Source of the DNA: Variovorax sp. PBS-H4
GTDB lineage: Bacteria > Pseudomonadota > Gammaproteobacteria > Burkholderiales > Burkholderiaceae_C
Length of the DNA: 64,000 nucleotides
Assembly: GCF_901827205.1 (NCBI RefSeq)
Contig: NZ_LR594677.1
Span: 40,860-104,859 of the forward strand
Direction: 5' to 3'
Shown one piece after another: positions 15,527 through 24,958 of this stretch. A model generated the notes under the pieces. The model did no database searches and was not told where the DNA came from. It worked only from the letters and a program-made list of their open reading frames with translations. The translations under genes were made by a program, and so were the position numbers. Within the stretch, counting starts at the first letter, position 1; each line of letters opens with the position of its first letter.

Positions 15527-15850
15527 ATGTCGGCACCAATGGATGACTTCGATCCGCGCGATCCGCTGTTCAAGGGTTGCACCCGGCCGGCCATGCTGTT
15601 CGGCGTCCCGTTGGTGCCGCTCGCAGTGGTCGGCGGGGTGGTGGTTCTCATCAGCGTGTGGACGACGATCCTGTTCGCCTTCACGCTGATTCCCATCGTG
15701 ATAACGATGCGGATCATCGCCAAATCGGACGATCAACAATTCAGGCTCTTGGGCCTGAAATTCGTGTTCCGGGTCATCAACCGCAACAAGAACGGGCGCT
15801 TCTGGAAGGCATCGGCCTACAGCCCGATTGCCTTCACGAAACGCAAGTGA
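15527..15850 (+). CDS. virB3: VirB3-like T4SS inner-membrane protein
   Basis: 107 aa. DPLFKGCTRPAMLFGVPLVP near the N-terminus is the signature VirB3/TrbD segment, followed by two adjacent membrane helices (LAVVGGVVVLISVW; ILFAFTLIPIVITMR) and a conserved tail ending in NKNGRFWKASAYSP. GGGAGG lies before the ATG. It partners VirB4 in the pilus assembly platform. Confidence 0.9.
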   Translation: MSAPMDDFDPRDPLFKGCTRPAMLFGVPLVPLAVVGGVVVLISVWTTILFAFTLIPIVITMRIIAKSDDQQFRLLGLKFVFRVINRNKNGRFWKASAYSPIAFTKRK

Positions 15851-15859
15851 GAGGGACTT

Positions 15860-18394
15860 ATGTCTGCCCTGCCAAAACCTAAATACTTCGACCAAGTGAA
15901 CAATGAAAGGGCGGTTGCGCCCTTCATTCCTTACAGCAGCCATGTGTCGCCGAACACCATCGTCACGACGCAGGGCGATTTCCTGCGCGTGTGGCGCGTG
16001 GCCGGCATCAGCTTCGAGACGGCAGAGCCGGACGAGATTCTGCGGCGCAAGGAACAGCTCAACACGCTGCTGCGCTCCATCGCTACCAGCAACGTGGCGC
16101 TGTGGACGCACAACGTCCGCCGCCGCACGTCGGACAGGCTCAAGGGCGTGTACGACAACGACTTTTGCCGCGAGCTGGATCGCAAGTATTACGACAGCTT
16201 CGTGGGCTATCGCATGATGGCGAACGAGCTGTATCTGACGGTCATCTACCGGCCGAATCCCTCGCGGATCGGCAAGGCGATGGCGAAGTCGGCGCGGCGC
16301 ACCGTCGATGAAATCCTCAAGGATCAGAAGGCGGCCATCCGCAAGCTGGACGACATCGCCTATCAGGTCGAGGCCAGCATGCGCCGCTACGGCACCGACG
16401 AGAAAACCGGCATCGAGGAACTGCGCACCTATGAGGACGAGAACGGCATCGTGTGCTCGCAGGCGCTGGAGTTCTTGAACTTCCTGGTGTCCGGCGAGTG
16501 GCAGAAGGTGCGCGTGCCGGCCGGGCCGCTGAACGCTTACCTGGGCACGGCCTGGGTGTTCGTGGGCGCGGAGACTATCGAAATCCGCTCGCCGACGAAG
16601 ACGCGCTACGCGATGGGCATCGACTTCAAGGACTACTCGGCGCACACCGAGCCGGGCATCTTGAACGGTCTGCTGTACGAGGATTACGAGTACGTCATCA
16701 CGCAGTCGTTCAGCTTCATGAGCAAGCGCGACGGCAAGGACTTTCTGGAGCGGCAGCAACGCCAGTTGATGAACGCCGAGGACGGCAGCGCGACGCAAAT
16801 CGCGGAAATGACGCAGGCCATTGACGAGCTGATTCAAGGTCAGTTCGTCATGGGCGAGTACCACTACTCGCTGCTGGTCTTCGGCGAGACGGTCGAGAAG
16901 GTGCGCCGCAACACCACGTCGGCCATGACGATCATTCAGGACAGGGGTTTTCTGTCCGCCTTGATCGCCACGGCGACCGACTCGGCTTTCTACGCGCAAT
17001 TGCCTTGCAATTGGTCGTACCGGCCGCGCGTGGCCGGCCTGACCAGCAAGAACTTTGCGGGCCTGTGCAGCTTCCACAACTTCCGCGCGGGCAAGCGCGA
17101 CGGCAACCCGTGGGGGCAGGCCGTGACGCTGTTCAAGACGCCTTCGGGCCAGCCGCTGTATTTCAACTTCCACTACTCGAAGGGCGACGAAGACGCCTTC
17201 GACAAGAAGGTGCTCGGCAATACCCGCGTCATCGGCCAGTCCGGTGCGGGTAAGACGGTGCTGCTGAACATGCTTCTGTGCCAGTCGCAGAAATACAAGC
17301 CGCGCTCGCCTGTCGGCTTCACGACGGTGTTCTTCGACAAGGATCGCGGCGCGGAGCTGCTGATTCGCGCCATCGGCGGCAAGTATCTGGCCGTCAGGAA
17401 CGGCCAGCCGACCGGCTTCAATCCGTTCCAGATGGAAGCCAACGAGACGAACATCCTGTTCCTGGAGAAGCTGATTCGCGTCCTGGTGTCGGCCGGTGGC
17501 GAGCGCGTCACCACGGCGGACGATGCGCGCATCAGTCATGCGGTGCGAACCGTCATGAAGATGCCGAAGGAGATTCGCCGGCTGTCGGTGGTGTTGCAGA
17601 ACATCACCGAGGGCACCGACAAGGAAGACCGCGAAAACAGCGTGGCGAAGCGCCTCGCGCGGTGGTGCGTCGATGACGGCCACGGCAAGCGTGGCCCGTT
17701 CTGGTGGGTGCTGGACAACGCGACCGACCTCATCGACTTCACCACGCACGCGAACTATGGCTTCGACGGCACGCACTTCCTGGACAACAACGACGTGCGG
17801 ACGCCGATTTCCATGTACCTGCTGCATCGCATGGATTCGGTCATCGACGGCCGCCGCTTCGTCTATTTCATGGACGAGGCTTGGAAGTGGGTCGATGCCG
17901 AGGCGTTCGCGGACTTCGCGGGCGACAAGCAATTGACCATTCGCAAGCAAAACGGCCTCGGCGTGTTCGCTACGCAAATGCCTAGCAGCATGTTGAAGTC
18001 GAAGATTGCCGCGTCCCTGGTGCAACAGGTGGCGACGGAAATCTACCTGCCTAACCCGAAGGCGGACTTCACCGAATACACCGAGGGCTTCAAATGCACG
18101 CCCTCGGAGTTTGAAATCATCAAGACGATGGGTGAAGAAAGCCGCATGTTCCTGGTGAAGCAAGGCCATCAGTCGATGATCGGCCGCTTCGATCTGAGCG
18201 ACGTTAAGGACGCTGACGGGAACACGGTAATTAGCTTCGGCGATGAACTCGCCATTTTGTCGGGCAGCTCCGATAACGTCGAACTGCTCGATGAAATTCT
18301 CGCCGAAGTCGGCGATGACCCGGAAGTGTGGGTTCCCGTGTTCCACCAGCGCCGCAAGGCACGGGTGGCGTCCTCTAAGCAGCAAGAAAGGTGA
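15860..18394 (+). CDS. virB4: VirB4-family T4SS ATPase
   Basis: 844 aa, a usual length for VirB4. Walker A GQSGAGKT near residue 460, Walker B VYFMDEAWKW near 670, and the CagE/TrbE N-terminal domain (FIPYSSHVSPNTIVTTQGDF). TQMPSSMLKS about 710 is the usual post-Walker-B segment. It energises pilus biogenesis and substrate transport at the inner membrane. It starts 9 nt after virB3 and ends 4 nt before virB5. Confidence 0.95.
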   Translation: MSALPKPKYFDQVNNERAVAPFIPYSSHVSPNTIVTTQGDFLRVWRVAGISFETAEPDEILRRKEQLNTLLRSIATSNVALWTHNVRRRTSDRLKGVYDNDFCRELDRKYYDSFVGYRMMANELYLTVIYRPNPSRIGKAMAKSARRTVDEILKDQKAAIRKLDDIAYQVEASMRRYGTDEKTGIEELRTYEDENGIVCSQALEFLNFLVSGEWQKVRVPAGPLNAYLGTAWVFVGAETIEIRSPTKTRYAMGIDFKDYSAHTEPGILNGLLYEDYEYVITQSFSFMSKRDGKDFLERQQRQLMNAEDGSATQIAEMTQAIDELIQGQFVMGEYHYSLLVFGETVEKVRRNTTSAMTIIQDRGFLSALIATATDSAFYAQLPCNWSYRPRVAGLTSKNFAGLCSFHNFRAGKRDGNPWGQAVTLFKTPSGQPLYFNFHYSKGDEDAFDKKVLGNTRVIGQSGAGKTVLLNMLLCQSQKYKPRSPVGFTTVFFDKDRGAELLIRAIGGKYLAVRNGQPTGFNPFQMEANETNILFLEKLIRVLVSAGGERVTTADDARISHAVRTVMKMPKEIRRLSVVLQNITEGTDKEDRENSVAKRLARWCVDDGHGKRGPFWWVLDNATDLIDFTTHANYGFDGTHFLDNNDVRTPISMYLLHRMDSVIDGRRFVYFMDEAWKWVDAEAFADFAGDKQLTIRKQNGLGVFATQMPSSMLKSKIAASLVQQVATEIYLPNPKADFTEYTEGFKCTPSEFEIIKTMGEESRMFLVKQGHQSMIGRFDLSDVKDADGNTVISFGDELAILSGSSDNVELLDEILAEVGDDPEVWVPVFHQRRKARVASSKQQER

Positions 18395-18398
18395 AATC

Positions 18399-19118
18399 AT
18401 GAAGATGAAGGCTCTTGTCGCTGCGCTCGCCATCACGATGGCGGGCGCGGCCAGCGCGCAAATCCCGGTAACGGATGGCGCTTCCATCGCCAACAGCATC
18501 CAGCAACAAATCGAGACGATGGCGAAGTGGAAGATGCAATATGACCAAATGGTTAGCCAAATCGACCAGATGAAACAGCAGTACCAGTCCCTGACTGGCT
18601 CTCGCGGCCTGGGCAATATCCTGAACAACCCGGCGCTGCGCGATTACCTGCCGAGTGACTGGCAAGGCGTCTATGACTCGGTGAAAACGGGCGGCTATGC
18701 CGGCCTGAGCGGCCGGGCGGCCTCGATCTACTCGCAGTCGAAGATTTTCGACTCGTGCGCGCACATCACGGTCAGCGACCAGAAGAAGCTGTGCGAGGCG
18801 CGGGCCGTGAAGTCGGCCCAGGATCAGGCTTTCGCCCTGGATGCCTACGACAAGGCGAAGTCGCGGCTCAACCAGATTGACAGCCTCATGGCGAAGATCA
18901 ACGACACGCCCGACCCGAAGGCCATCGCCGAGCTGCAAGGCCGGATCGCCGCCGAACAGGCAATGATCCAGAACGAGCAAACGAAGCTCCAGCTTTACGC
19001 GATGGTGGCCCAGGCCGAGGACAAGATTCAGCAGCAGCAGCAGCGTGAATTGCAGGCCCGCACCTGGGCGGCCCGCAAGGGCATTCAGGCAACGCCGATC
19101 ACGTTCGGCACGCCGTAA
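18399..19118 (+). CDS. virB5: VirB5-like pilus-tip protein
   Basis: 239 aa. Signal peptide MKMKALVAALAITMAGAASA, cleavage before QIPVTD. The mature protein is mostly long helices with IQQQIETMAKWKMQYDQMV and the family-like YGGLSGRA-type segment GGYAGLSGRAASIYSQSKIF. VirB5 proteins sit at the pilus tip and aid recipient contact. AAAGGTG precedes the start. Confidence 0.9.
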   Translation: MKMKALVAALAITMAGAASAQIPVTDGASIANSIQQQIETMAKWKMQYDQMVSQIDQMKQQYQSLTGSRGLGNILNNPALRDYLPSDWQGVYDSVKTGGYAGLSGRAASIYSQSKIFDSCAHITVSDQKKLCEARAVKSAQDQAFALDAYDKAKSRLNQIDSLMAKINDTPDPKAIAELQGRIAAEQAMIQNEQTKLQLYAMVAQAEDKIQQQQQRELQARTWAARKGIQATPITFGTP

Positions 19119-19124
19119 TGGCAA

Positions 19125-19213
19125 TGGTGACGCCGGCGAGGATCTCGCCGGCGTCTTGCGTCACCATCCTTTGGTGACAACTTTTCGACCTGGCCAGCTC
19201 GGCCCCGTCACCA
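19125..19213. repeat. Two 42-bp palindromic elements between virB5 and eexN
   Basis: 19125-19166 (centre GCCGGCGAG gat CTCGCCGGC, a perfect 9-bp stem) and 19172-19213, 5 bp apart. Together with the eexN ribosome binding site they fill the virB5-eexN gap. They must be transcribed if virB5 and virB6 share a message, unless they end it. Confidence 0.92.
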
Positions 19214-19231
19214 ACGATAGGAGAGTGACCG

Positions 19232-19540
19232 ATGAAGAAAAACGTAGTGATGATGCTTGCAGCAGTCGCGGCCCTGGCCCTGGCCGGCTGCAAGGAAGAC
19301 AAGCCGCAGGAGGTCGTGCAAACGGTCGAGTGGTTCAAGGAGCACAAGGCCGAGCGCGAAGCGCAGCTCGCCAAGTGCAAGTCGAACCCTGGCGAGCTGG
19401 CCGCAACGCCCAACTGCGTCAACGCCAGCCGCGCCGATTCGTCTTCGACCTGGAGCGCACGCGGCGGGGCGATCAAGGTAGCGCCTCTTTCCGCTCCGTC
19501 TTCGGCCGCTCCGGCCAAGACCGAGGGCAACAACAAATAG
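19232..19540 (+). CDS. eexN: EexN-family entry-exclusion lipoprotein
   Basis: 102 aa. Lipoprotein signal MKKNVVMMLAAVAALALAGC with lipobox LAGC. The family signature TVEWFKEHKAEREAQLAKCK and NPGELAATPNCVNA is clear, with the two Cys typical of EexN. Such proteins reduce uptake of a like plasmid by a cell that already carries it. Its position between virB5 and virB6 is where P-type T4SS operons usually encode entry exclusion. Confidence 0.85.
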   Translation: MKKNVVMMLAAVAALALAGCKEDKPQEVVQTVEWFKEHKAEREAQLAKCKSNPGELAATPNCVNASRADSSSTWSARGGAIKVAPLSAPSSAAPAKTEGNNK

Positions 19541-19551
19541 GACGGTGACTT

Positions 19552-20637
19552 ATGGACCCGATGGTTTTTCAGTTCATCGGCGAGACAGTGCAGAACGCTA
19601 CCAATGCGTTCGTGACACCGGCCGCCACGAACTTGATGTACGCGCTGCAAATGATCGCCATCACTGGCGTGACGCTCTACATCGTGCTGACCGGCTACGC
19701 CATCAGCACGGGCGCGATTGAGTCGCCGTTTTGGACGTTCGTCAAGCAGTGCGTGAAGATCGTCATCATCGCGGCCTTTGCGCTCACGGTGGACGGATAC
19801 GCCAACGGGGTGATGGGCGCGCTCAACGGCCTGGAAACGGGCTTGGCTGACGCGATGAACACGTCGGGCGGGCCGCCCGCCGCGAACATCTATCAGGTGC
19901 TCGACCAGTCCCTGGGCAAAGGGCTGGAAATCGTCGCGCAGTGCTTCCAGAAGGCCGACGAGGCCGGCTGGAACTTCGGCGCTGTGCTCGGCTGGGCCAT
20001 TGCCGGCGTGGTCGTGGCGCTCGGCACCGTCCTGGTGTCGATGCTCGGCGGCGCGGTGGTCATCGTCGCCAAGTTCTCGCTGGCGATTGTGTTCGCCCTG
20101 GGGCCGCTGTTCATCCTGGCCTTGATGTTCCCGGCCACGGCGAAGTTCTTCGATTCCTGGTTTGGGCAGGCGATGAACTACATCCTGACCATCGTCATCA
20201 TGGCAATCATCATGACGTTTGCCATGCGGGCATACGACGCCTTCATCGCGGGCGCGGACTTCTCCGGTAGCGGCGACTCGAACCCGATGTTCGCGGCGCT
20301 GCAAATCGGCGCGCTGACGGGCGTCCTGGTGTGGATCATCTTGCAGGCAGGCGGCATAGCCTCCGGCCTTGCCGGTGGCGTCTCGATGGCAGCGATGGGC
20401 ATTCGCCATTTGGCGATGCCCGTCACGGGTGGTCTGCGTGGTGCGAAGGGCGTCGGCAACATGGTGAACCCGATGACGACGCGCCGCGATATGCAGTCCG
20501 GGATGATGGTCACGGCTCGCCGGGCCAACCATCTGGTGGCCGGCAACACGATGTGGAACCCGGCCTATCGCCAGCATGTGATGCAGAACATGGGCAAGAA
20601 CTGGGGCCGCGCCTCGGGCGGCACGGTGAAGCAGTAA
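19552..20637 (+). CDS. virB6: VirB6/TrbL-like polytopic channel protein
   Basis: 361 aa with at least six hydrophobic segments: YALQMIAITGVTLYIVLTGY, FVKQCVKIVIIAAFALTV, VLGWAIAGVVVALGTVLV, VVIVAKFSLAIVFALGPLFI, MNYILTIVIMAIIMTFAM and IGALTGVLVWIILQAGGI. FALGPLFILALMFPATAKFF is the conserved VirB6 core. GGACGGTGACTT precedes the ATG. A strong terminator follows, closing the virB2-virB6 transcription unit. Confidence 0.92.
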   Translation: MDPMVFQFIGETVQNATNAFVTPAATNLMYALQMIAITGVTLYIVLTGYAISTGAIESPFWTFVKQCVKIVIIAAFALTVDGYANGVMGALNGLETGLADAMNTSGGPPAANIYQVLDQSLGKGLEIVAQCFQKADEAGWNFGAVLGWAIAGVVVALGTVLVSMLGGAVVIVAKFSLAIVFALGPLFILALMFPATAKFFDSWFGQAMNYILTIVIMAIIMTFAMRAYDAFIAGADFSGSGDSNPMFAALQIGALTGVLVWIILQAGGIASGLAGGVSMAAMGIRHLAMPVTGGLRGAKGVGNMVNPMTTRRDMQSGMMVTARRANHLVAGNTMWNPAYRQHVMQNMGKNWGRASGGTVKQ

Positions 20638-20659
20638 GAGGCCACGGCGGCCACCAACG

Positions 20660-20696
20660 GCCGCCCTGTTTTCACCGAAACAGGGCGGCTTTTTTT
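20660..20696 (+). terminator. Rho-independent terminator after virB6
   Basis: GCCGCCCTGTTT and AAACAGGGCGGC form a perfect 12-bp stem (loop TCACCG) followed by seven T. A textbook intrinsic terminator separating virB6 from the virB7 promoter. Confidence 0.92.
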
Positions 20697-20709
20697 CGTC
20701 TTCGCGCAA

Positions 20710-20747
20710 CCAAAATAGGGCACTTTGGTTGTGAATATGGTATATTC
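20710..20747 (+). promoter_or_regulatory. 19-bp operator copy 6 and virB7 promoter
   Basis: CCAAAATAGGGCACTTTGG (20710-20728), then a second small palindrome GAATATGGTATATTC (20733-20747) that includes a TATATT -10 candidate. They control virB7-virB11 and probably virD4. Confidence 0.6.
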
Positions 20748-20782
20748 TGGCGTGCCGATTCATTTCACTTAGGGACACCAAC

Positions 20783-20947
20783 ATGAAACGGGTATCTGTC
20801 GTTCTTCTGTTCGCCGCCGCCCTCGCGGGCTGCGCCACGAACGCGCGTCCTCCGGTCGTGCCTTCGCTCGAAGGCAAGCCGCGAGTCCAGATCAACAAGC
20901 AGGTGCCGCCCGCAGCGGCTCCAGTCAATCAACGAGAAGGGGAGTAA
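20783..20947 (+). CDS. virB7: VirB7-like lipoprotein
   Basis: 54 aa: MKRVSVVLLFAAALAGCATN has lipobox LAGC; the mature peptide is short and Pro-rich (NARPPVVPSLEGKPRVQINK). Size, lipidation and position directly before virB8 identify it as the VirB7 outer-membrane complex lipoprotein that binds VirB9. Confidence 0.8.
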   Translation: MKRVSVVLLFAAALAGCATNARPPVVPSLEGKPRVQINKQVPPAAAPVNQREGE

Positions 20948-20949
20948 TC

Positions 20950-21681
20950 ATGTTCGGACGCAAGAACCGCGCGACTGAACCGGCACCGAGTGCGGAGCCG
21001 GAAAAGAGCAAGGGCGAGAAGCTGCACGAGGCGGCTTTGAATTGGGAAGCATCGCGCGTGCTCCTGGTCGAGAAGTCGGAGCGCCGCGCCTGGACGATTG
21101 CGACGTTCGCCGTGGTGTGCGTGGTGCTGCTGGTAGTCGCCATCGCCTTGATGCTGCCGCTCAAGGAAAACACGCCCTACGTCATCCGCGTGGACAACAC
21201 GACGGGCGTCCCGGACATCGTGACGGCGATGGACACGAAGGGCGTTCGCTTCGATGAGGTCATGGACAAGTATTGGCTGGCCCAATACGTCCGCTCGCAT
21301 GAAACCTATGACTGGTACACGCTCCAGAAGGACTACGACACCGTGGGCCTGCTGTCCTCGGCTCGCGTGGGCCAGGAATACGCCGCGCTGTTCGAGGGTA
21401 AAGACGCCCTCGATAAAAAATACGGCAACTCGGTGCGCGTGTCGGTCGAGATTGTCAGCGTCGTGCCGAATGGCAAGGGCATCGGCACCGTGCGGTTCAT
21501 CAAGACGACGAAGCGCGTTGATGATCCCAACTCGCCGGGCACTGTCACCAAGTGGGTGGCAACAGTCGCCTACGAGTACCGCAATCCGTCGCTGATCCGC
21601 GAAAGCGCCCGACTGGTGAACCCCTTCGGCTTCCAGGTACTGAGCTACCGCGTCGATCCTGAAATGGGGGTCGCACAATGA
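20950..21681 (+). CDS. virB8: VirB8-like T4SS protein
   Basis: 243 aa. A cytoplasmic N-terminus with EAALNWEASRVLLVEKSERR, one membrane helix (TIATFAVVCVVLLVVAIALM, residues about 52-71) and a periplasmic NTF2-like domain. The motifs YVRSHETYDWYTLQKDYDTV and GTVRFIKTTKRVDDP are typical of VirB8. GGGGAG precedes the ATG and the stop overlaps virB9. It is a nucleation factor of the inner-membrane complex. Confidence 0.92.
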   Translation: MFGRKNRATEPAPSAEPEKSKGEKLHEAALNWEASRVLLVEKSERRAWTIATFAVVCVVLLVVAIALMLPLKENTPYVIRVDNTTGVPDIVTAMDTKGVRFDEVMDKYWLAQYVRSHETYDWYTLQKDYDTVGLLSSARVGQEYAALFEGKDALDKKYGNSVRVSVEIVSVVPNGKGIGTVRFIKTTKRVDDPNSPGTVTKWVATVAYEYRNPSLIRESARLVNPFGFQVLSYRVDPEMGVAQ

Positions 21682-22556
21682 AGAAGATCGCATTCGCCGT
21701 GCTGCTGGCACTCGGCGCGGCCACGGCCGCGCAGGCGGCCGACGTGCCGGTGGGGTCGCGCTACGACGGCCGCATTCAGTACGTCAACTACAACGCGGGC
21801 GATGTCGTCATCGTCCGCGCCTTGCCGGGCCTCGGTGCCCGCATCGTCTTCGCTGCCGACGAAGAAATCCTTGATGTCGCGTCGGGCTTCACCCAGGGAT
21901 GGGAGTTCTCCGACCGGCGCAACATCCTGTACGTCAAGCCGAAGTCGATCAAGACCGGCAGCGGCCAGGAAGCCATCGTGATGGCTCCCGAGGCGGGGAA
22001 GTGGGACACCAACTTGATGGTGACGACGAACCGCCGCATGTACGACTTCGACTTGAAGCTGCTGCCGGGTGGTGGCAACAGCGGCAAGGCACCGCAGAAC
22101 CAGCGCGTGGCCTATCGCGTCGAGTTCAAGTACCCCGAGGACGAAGCGGCAGCGCGGGCGAGGGCGGCCGACAAGGCAAAGGCGCAAGCGAAGCTCGATG
22201 AGAAGCCCGCGCCGCGCAATTGGGCCTACTCGATGCAGGTCGGCGATGCCTCCGATGGCATCGCGCCGACGATGGCCTACGACGACGGCCGTTTTACCTA
22301 CCTGAAATTCCCGAACAACCGGGATTTCCCGGCCGTGTTCATCGTGGCTGCCGACAAGTCGGAAAGCCTCGTGAACACGCATGTGGACAAGGATGTGCTG
22401 GTCGTCCATCGCGTGGCCCGCGAGCTGGTCTTGCGCCTGGGGAACGCTGTCGTTGGCGTTTACAACGACAAGTACGACGTGGACGGCCTGCCGCCCACTG
22501 ATGGCACGACGGTTCCCGGCGTGAAGCGCGTAATCGTTGGAGGGGATGAAGAATGA
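21678..22556 (+). CDS. virB9: VirB9-like outer-membrane complex protein
   Basis: 292 aa. Signal peptide MKKIAFAVLLALGAATAAQA. The mature part has the CagX/VirB9 pattern: GSRYDGRIQYVNYNAGDVVI, KPKSIKTGSGQEAIVM, TNRRMYDFDLKLLPGG, and the C-terminal FTYLKFPNNRDFPAVFIVA that meets VirB7. ATGA overlaps at both ends couple it to virB8 and virB10. Confidence 0.93.
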   Translation: MKKIAFAVLLALGAATAAQAADVPVGSRYDGRIQYVNYNAGDVVIVRALPGLGARIVFAADEEILDVASGFTQGWEFSDRRNILYVKPKSIKTGSGQEAIVMAPEAGKWDTNLMVTTNRRMYDFDLKLLPGGGNSGKAPQNQRVAYRVEFKYPEDEAAARARAADKAKAQAKLDEKPAPRNWAYSMQVGDASDGIAPTMAYDDGRFTYLKFPNNRDFPAVFIVAADKSESLVNTHVDKDVLVVHRVARELVLRLGNAVVGVYNDKYDVDGLPPTDGTTVPGVKRVIVGGDEE

Positions 22557-23689
22557 GCAACCAAACCAATCAGCAGGCCGAGCTGGAGACGTTTGACGGC
22601 GAGCGCGGCATGCCGAGCGTGAACGATCACGGGCCATCGACTGCGAAGCGTGGCCTCATCGTCGTGGTGCTGCTCCTGGTCGTTGGCCTGGGCGGCGGTG
22701 CGGCCTACTGGAAGCACAAGCAGCGCGCCGACCGCGAGGCGGACGCGCAGCAAGCCAAGGCGATGCAACTCACCAGCGCCGTGCCGGCGCGCACCTTCAC
22801 CGATCCGCCCGAGCTGCCTGGAGCTGCGCCGGCCCCTGCGGCTCCGGTGCCGGTCGTTCCTGCGCCGAGTGGGGCAGGGCAGGCGAGCGCACCGCCTCTG
22901 CCGGGCGATGCGGGCGGCAGCGGCCAGCAACGGCCCGCGCCTTCGCTGGACAAGTCAGGCTCGGGCCTGATGGCTGTCGCGCAGAAGGGCGACACGGGCG
23001 CGGATGCGGGCGGCCAGCCGGGCCGCGCTGCACCGCCGCCCGAAGGTGGCGGCCTCTCGGCCCTGCTGTCTTCGACGCGCACGCCGTCGCGCAAGGCCGG
23101 GCACTTGGGCAATCGCAACTTCATCCTGGCGAAAGGCAGCTTCATCGACTGCGCGCTGCAAACGAAGCTCGATAGCACGGTGCCCGGCATGACGGCCTGC
23201 GTCGTGACGCGCAACATCTACAGCGACAACGGCAAGGTGCTGCTGGTCGAACGCGGCTCGACCATTTCGGGCGAGTACCAATCGAACATGCGTCAGGGCA
23301 TGGCTCGCATCTTCGTGCTGTGGTCGCGCATCAAGACGCCGAACGGCGTGGTCATCAACCTGGATTCCCCAGGCACCGATCCGCTCGGCGGCGCGGGCCT
23401 GCCGGGCTACATTGATAACCACTTCTGGCAGCGGTTCGGCGGCGCGCTGATGCTGAGTCTGGTCGATGACGTTGCACGGTATGCCACCCAGGGCACGAAC
23501 AACAACAGCGGCCAAATCAATTTCAGCAGCACGGGCGAGGCCACCCAAAACATGGCGGCGGAAGCGTTGAAGAACACCATCAACATTCCGCCAACCCTCT
23601 ACAAGAATCAGGGCGAGCAAGTCGGTGTCTACATCGCCCGCGATCTGGACTTTTCGAGCGTGTACGATGTCGCAGCAACCAACCAGTGA
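22553..23689 (+). CDS. virB10: VirB10/TrbI-like T4SS scaffold protein
   Basis: 378 aa. Cytoplasmic tail, one membrane helix (GLIVVVLLLVVGLGGGAAYW about residues 33-52), a long Pro/Ala/Gly-rich periplasmic linker (residues 75-185) and the C-terminal TrbI domain: LAKGSFIDCALQTKLDSTVP, ERGSTISGEYQSNMRQGMAR, and FWQRFGGALMLSLVDDVARY. VirB10 spans both membranes and senses ATPase activity. It overlaps virB11 by 23 bp. Confidence 0.93.
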   Translation: MSNQTNQQAELETFDGERGMPSVNDHGPSTAKRGLIVVVLLLVVGLGGGAAYWKHKQRADREADAQQAKAMQLTSAVPARTFTDPPELPGAAPAPAAPVPVVPAPSGAGQASAPPLPGDAGGSGQQRPAPSLDKSGSGLMAVAQKGDTGADAGGQPGRAAPPPEGGGLSALLSSTRTPSRKAGHLGNRNFILAKGSFIDCALQTKLDSTVPGMTACVVTRNIYSDNGKVLLVERGSTISGEYQSNMRQGMARIFVLWSRIKTPNGVVINLDSPGTDPLGGAGLPGYIDNHFWQRFGGALMLSLVDDVARYATQGTNNNSGQINFSSTGEATQNMAAEALKNTINIPPTLYKNQGEQVGVYIARDLDFSSVYDVAATNQ

Positions 23690-24737
23690 ATACCTCGCGG
23701 CCTCGCTGAACCGCGCGACTTCGGTCGATTTCCACCTTCAACCGCTCGCCACCTGGATGAGCGATCCGGCCATCACGGAAGTCTGCGTGAACCGGCCGGG
23801 TGAAGTGTGGTGCGAAAGGGCTTGCAAGTGGGAACGGCACGAAGCGCCGGCTCTCACTTACGAGCATCTGCGTTCGCTGGCGACGGCCGTCGCCAAGTTC
23901 TCATCCAACGACGTGTCGGACGTGCGGCCGATCCTCTCGGCCATCCTGCCGCAAGGCGAGCGCGTGCAAATCGTGATGCCGCCCGCGTGCGAGCAAGGAA
24001 CGATTTCGGTCACGATCCGAAAGCCGTCCTTCACGGTTCGCACGCTGGATGACTACGCGAAGCAAGACTTCTTCGCTCACATTCGGCCGATCAGCGCCGA
24101 ACTGAGTCCCGACGAGCTGGAGCTTTTGCAGCTCAAGGAAAAGCACGATTACGTCGGCTTCCTGCGTCGGGCCGTCCAGCTCGAAAAGGTCATCGTGGTG
24201 GCCGGCGAAACCGGCTCGGGTAAGACCACCTTCATGAAGGCGCTGATGCAGGAGATTCCCCAGGATCAACGCATCATCACGATTGAAGACGTGCCCGAGC
24301 TGTTCTTGCCGAACCATCCGAACCACGTCCATCTGTTCTACCCGTCCGAGGCGAAGGAAGAAGAAAACGCGCCCGTGACGGCGGCGGCGCTGCTCAAGAG
24401 CTGCTTGCGCATGAAGCCGACTCGCATCCTGCTGGCCGAGCTGCGCAGCGGCGAGACGTTCGACTTCATCAACGTGGCCGCCTCGGGCCACGGCGGCAGC
24501 ATCACGAGCTGCCACGCCGGTTCCGCCGAACTGACGTTCGAGCGCCTGGGCTTGATGGTGCTCCAGAACCGCCAGGGCCGGACGCTTCCCTATGCGGTCA
24601 TCCGTCGCCTGCTCTACATGGTGGTGGATGTCGTGGTGCATGTGCATAACGACGTGTACGGCGACTTCGGCCGCCACATCACCGAGCTGTGGTACGAGCC
24701 GAAGCTGAAACGCGCACCGGCTCCGGCTGATGCGTAG
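23667..24737 (+). CDS. virB11: VirB11-family hexameric ATPase
   Basis: 356 aa from MSQQPTSEYLAASLNRATSV, inside the virB10 end; the longer frame from 23625 has no ribosome binding site. Walker A GETGSGKT near residue 181, Asp box ITIEDVPELFLP, Walker B RILLAELRSGE and the His box SGHGGSITSCHAGS are all present. It drives substrate transfer and pilus assembly at the cytoplasmic face. Followed by three 42-bp elements before virD4. Confidence 0.95.
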   Translation: MSQQPTSEYLAASLNRATSVDFHLQPLATWMSDPAITEVCVNRPGEVWCERACKWERHEAPALTYEHLRSLATAVAKFSSNDVSDVRPILSAILPQGERVQIVMPPACEQGTISVTIRKPSFTVRTLDDYAKQDFFAHIRPISAELSPDELELLQLKEKHDYVGFLRRAVQLEKVIVVAGETGSGKTTFMKALMQEIPQDQRIITIEDVPELFLPNHPNHVHLFYPSEAKEEENAPVTAAALLKSCLRMKPTRILLAELRSGETFDFINVAASGHGGSITSCHAGSAELTFERLGLMVLQNRQGRTLPYAVIRRLLYMVVDVVVHVHNDVYGDFGRHITELWYEPKLKRAPAPADA

Positions 24738-24742
24738 GGCGA

Positions 24743-24946
24743 TGGTGACAGGCCCGCGCGATCGAGGAGCTGCGCCTGTCGCCAATCATGCACGCCGCCC
24801 CCTCCGGCCCCTGGCCGGGGTGGGGAAAGGCGGCAAAGCCGCTGCGGTGGTGACGAACGCATCCAACCTGGTGGATCTGTTCGTCACCATTTTGTTTTTC
24901 TGGATGGTGACGCCGGCGAGCTGGCCAGGTCGTCGGCCTGTCACCA
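24743..24946. repeat. Three 42-bp palindromic elements between virB11 and virD4
   Basis: 24743-24784, 24848-24889 and 24905-24946. The middle one differs from the copy at 30356-30397 at only two centre positions, and those are the paired ends of the 28-bp centre: G...C here, A...T there. T-runs follow the middle element. No gene or separate promoter was recognised in this 220-bp gap. Confidence 0.92.
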
Positions 24947-24958
24947 AAGGGGATTGAT

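Noticed and set aside
15191..18628. A 1145-aa minus-strand open frame
   Set aside because: It is the antisense shadow of virB4 and virB5 in GC-rich DNA, with His/Arg/Gln-rich composition and no family features.
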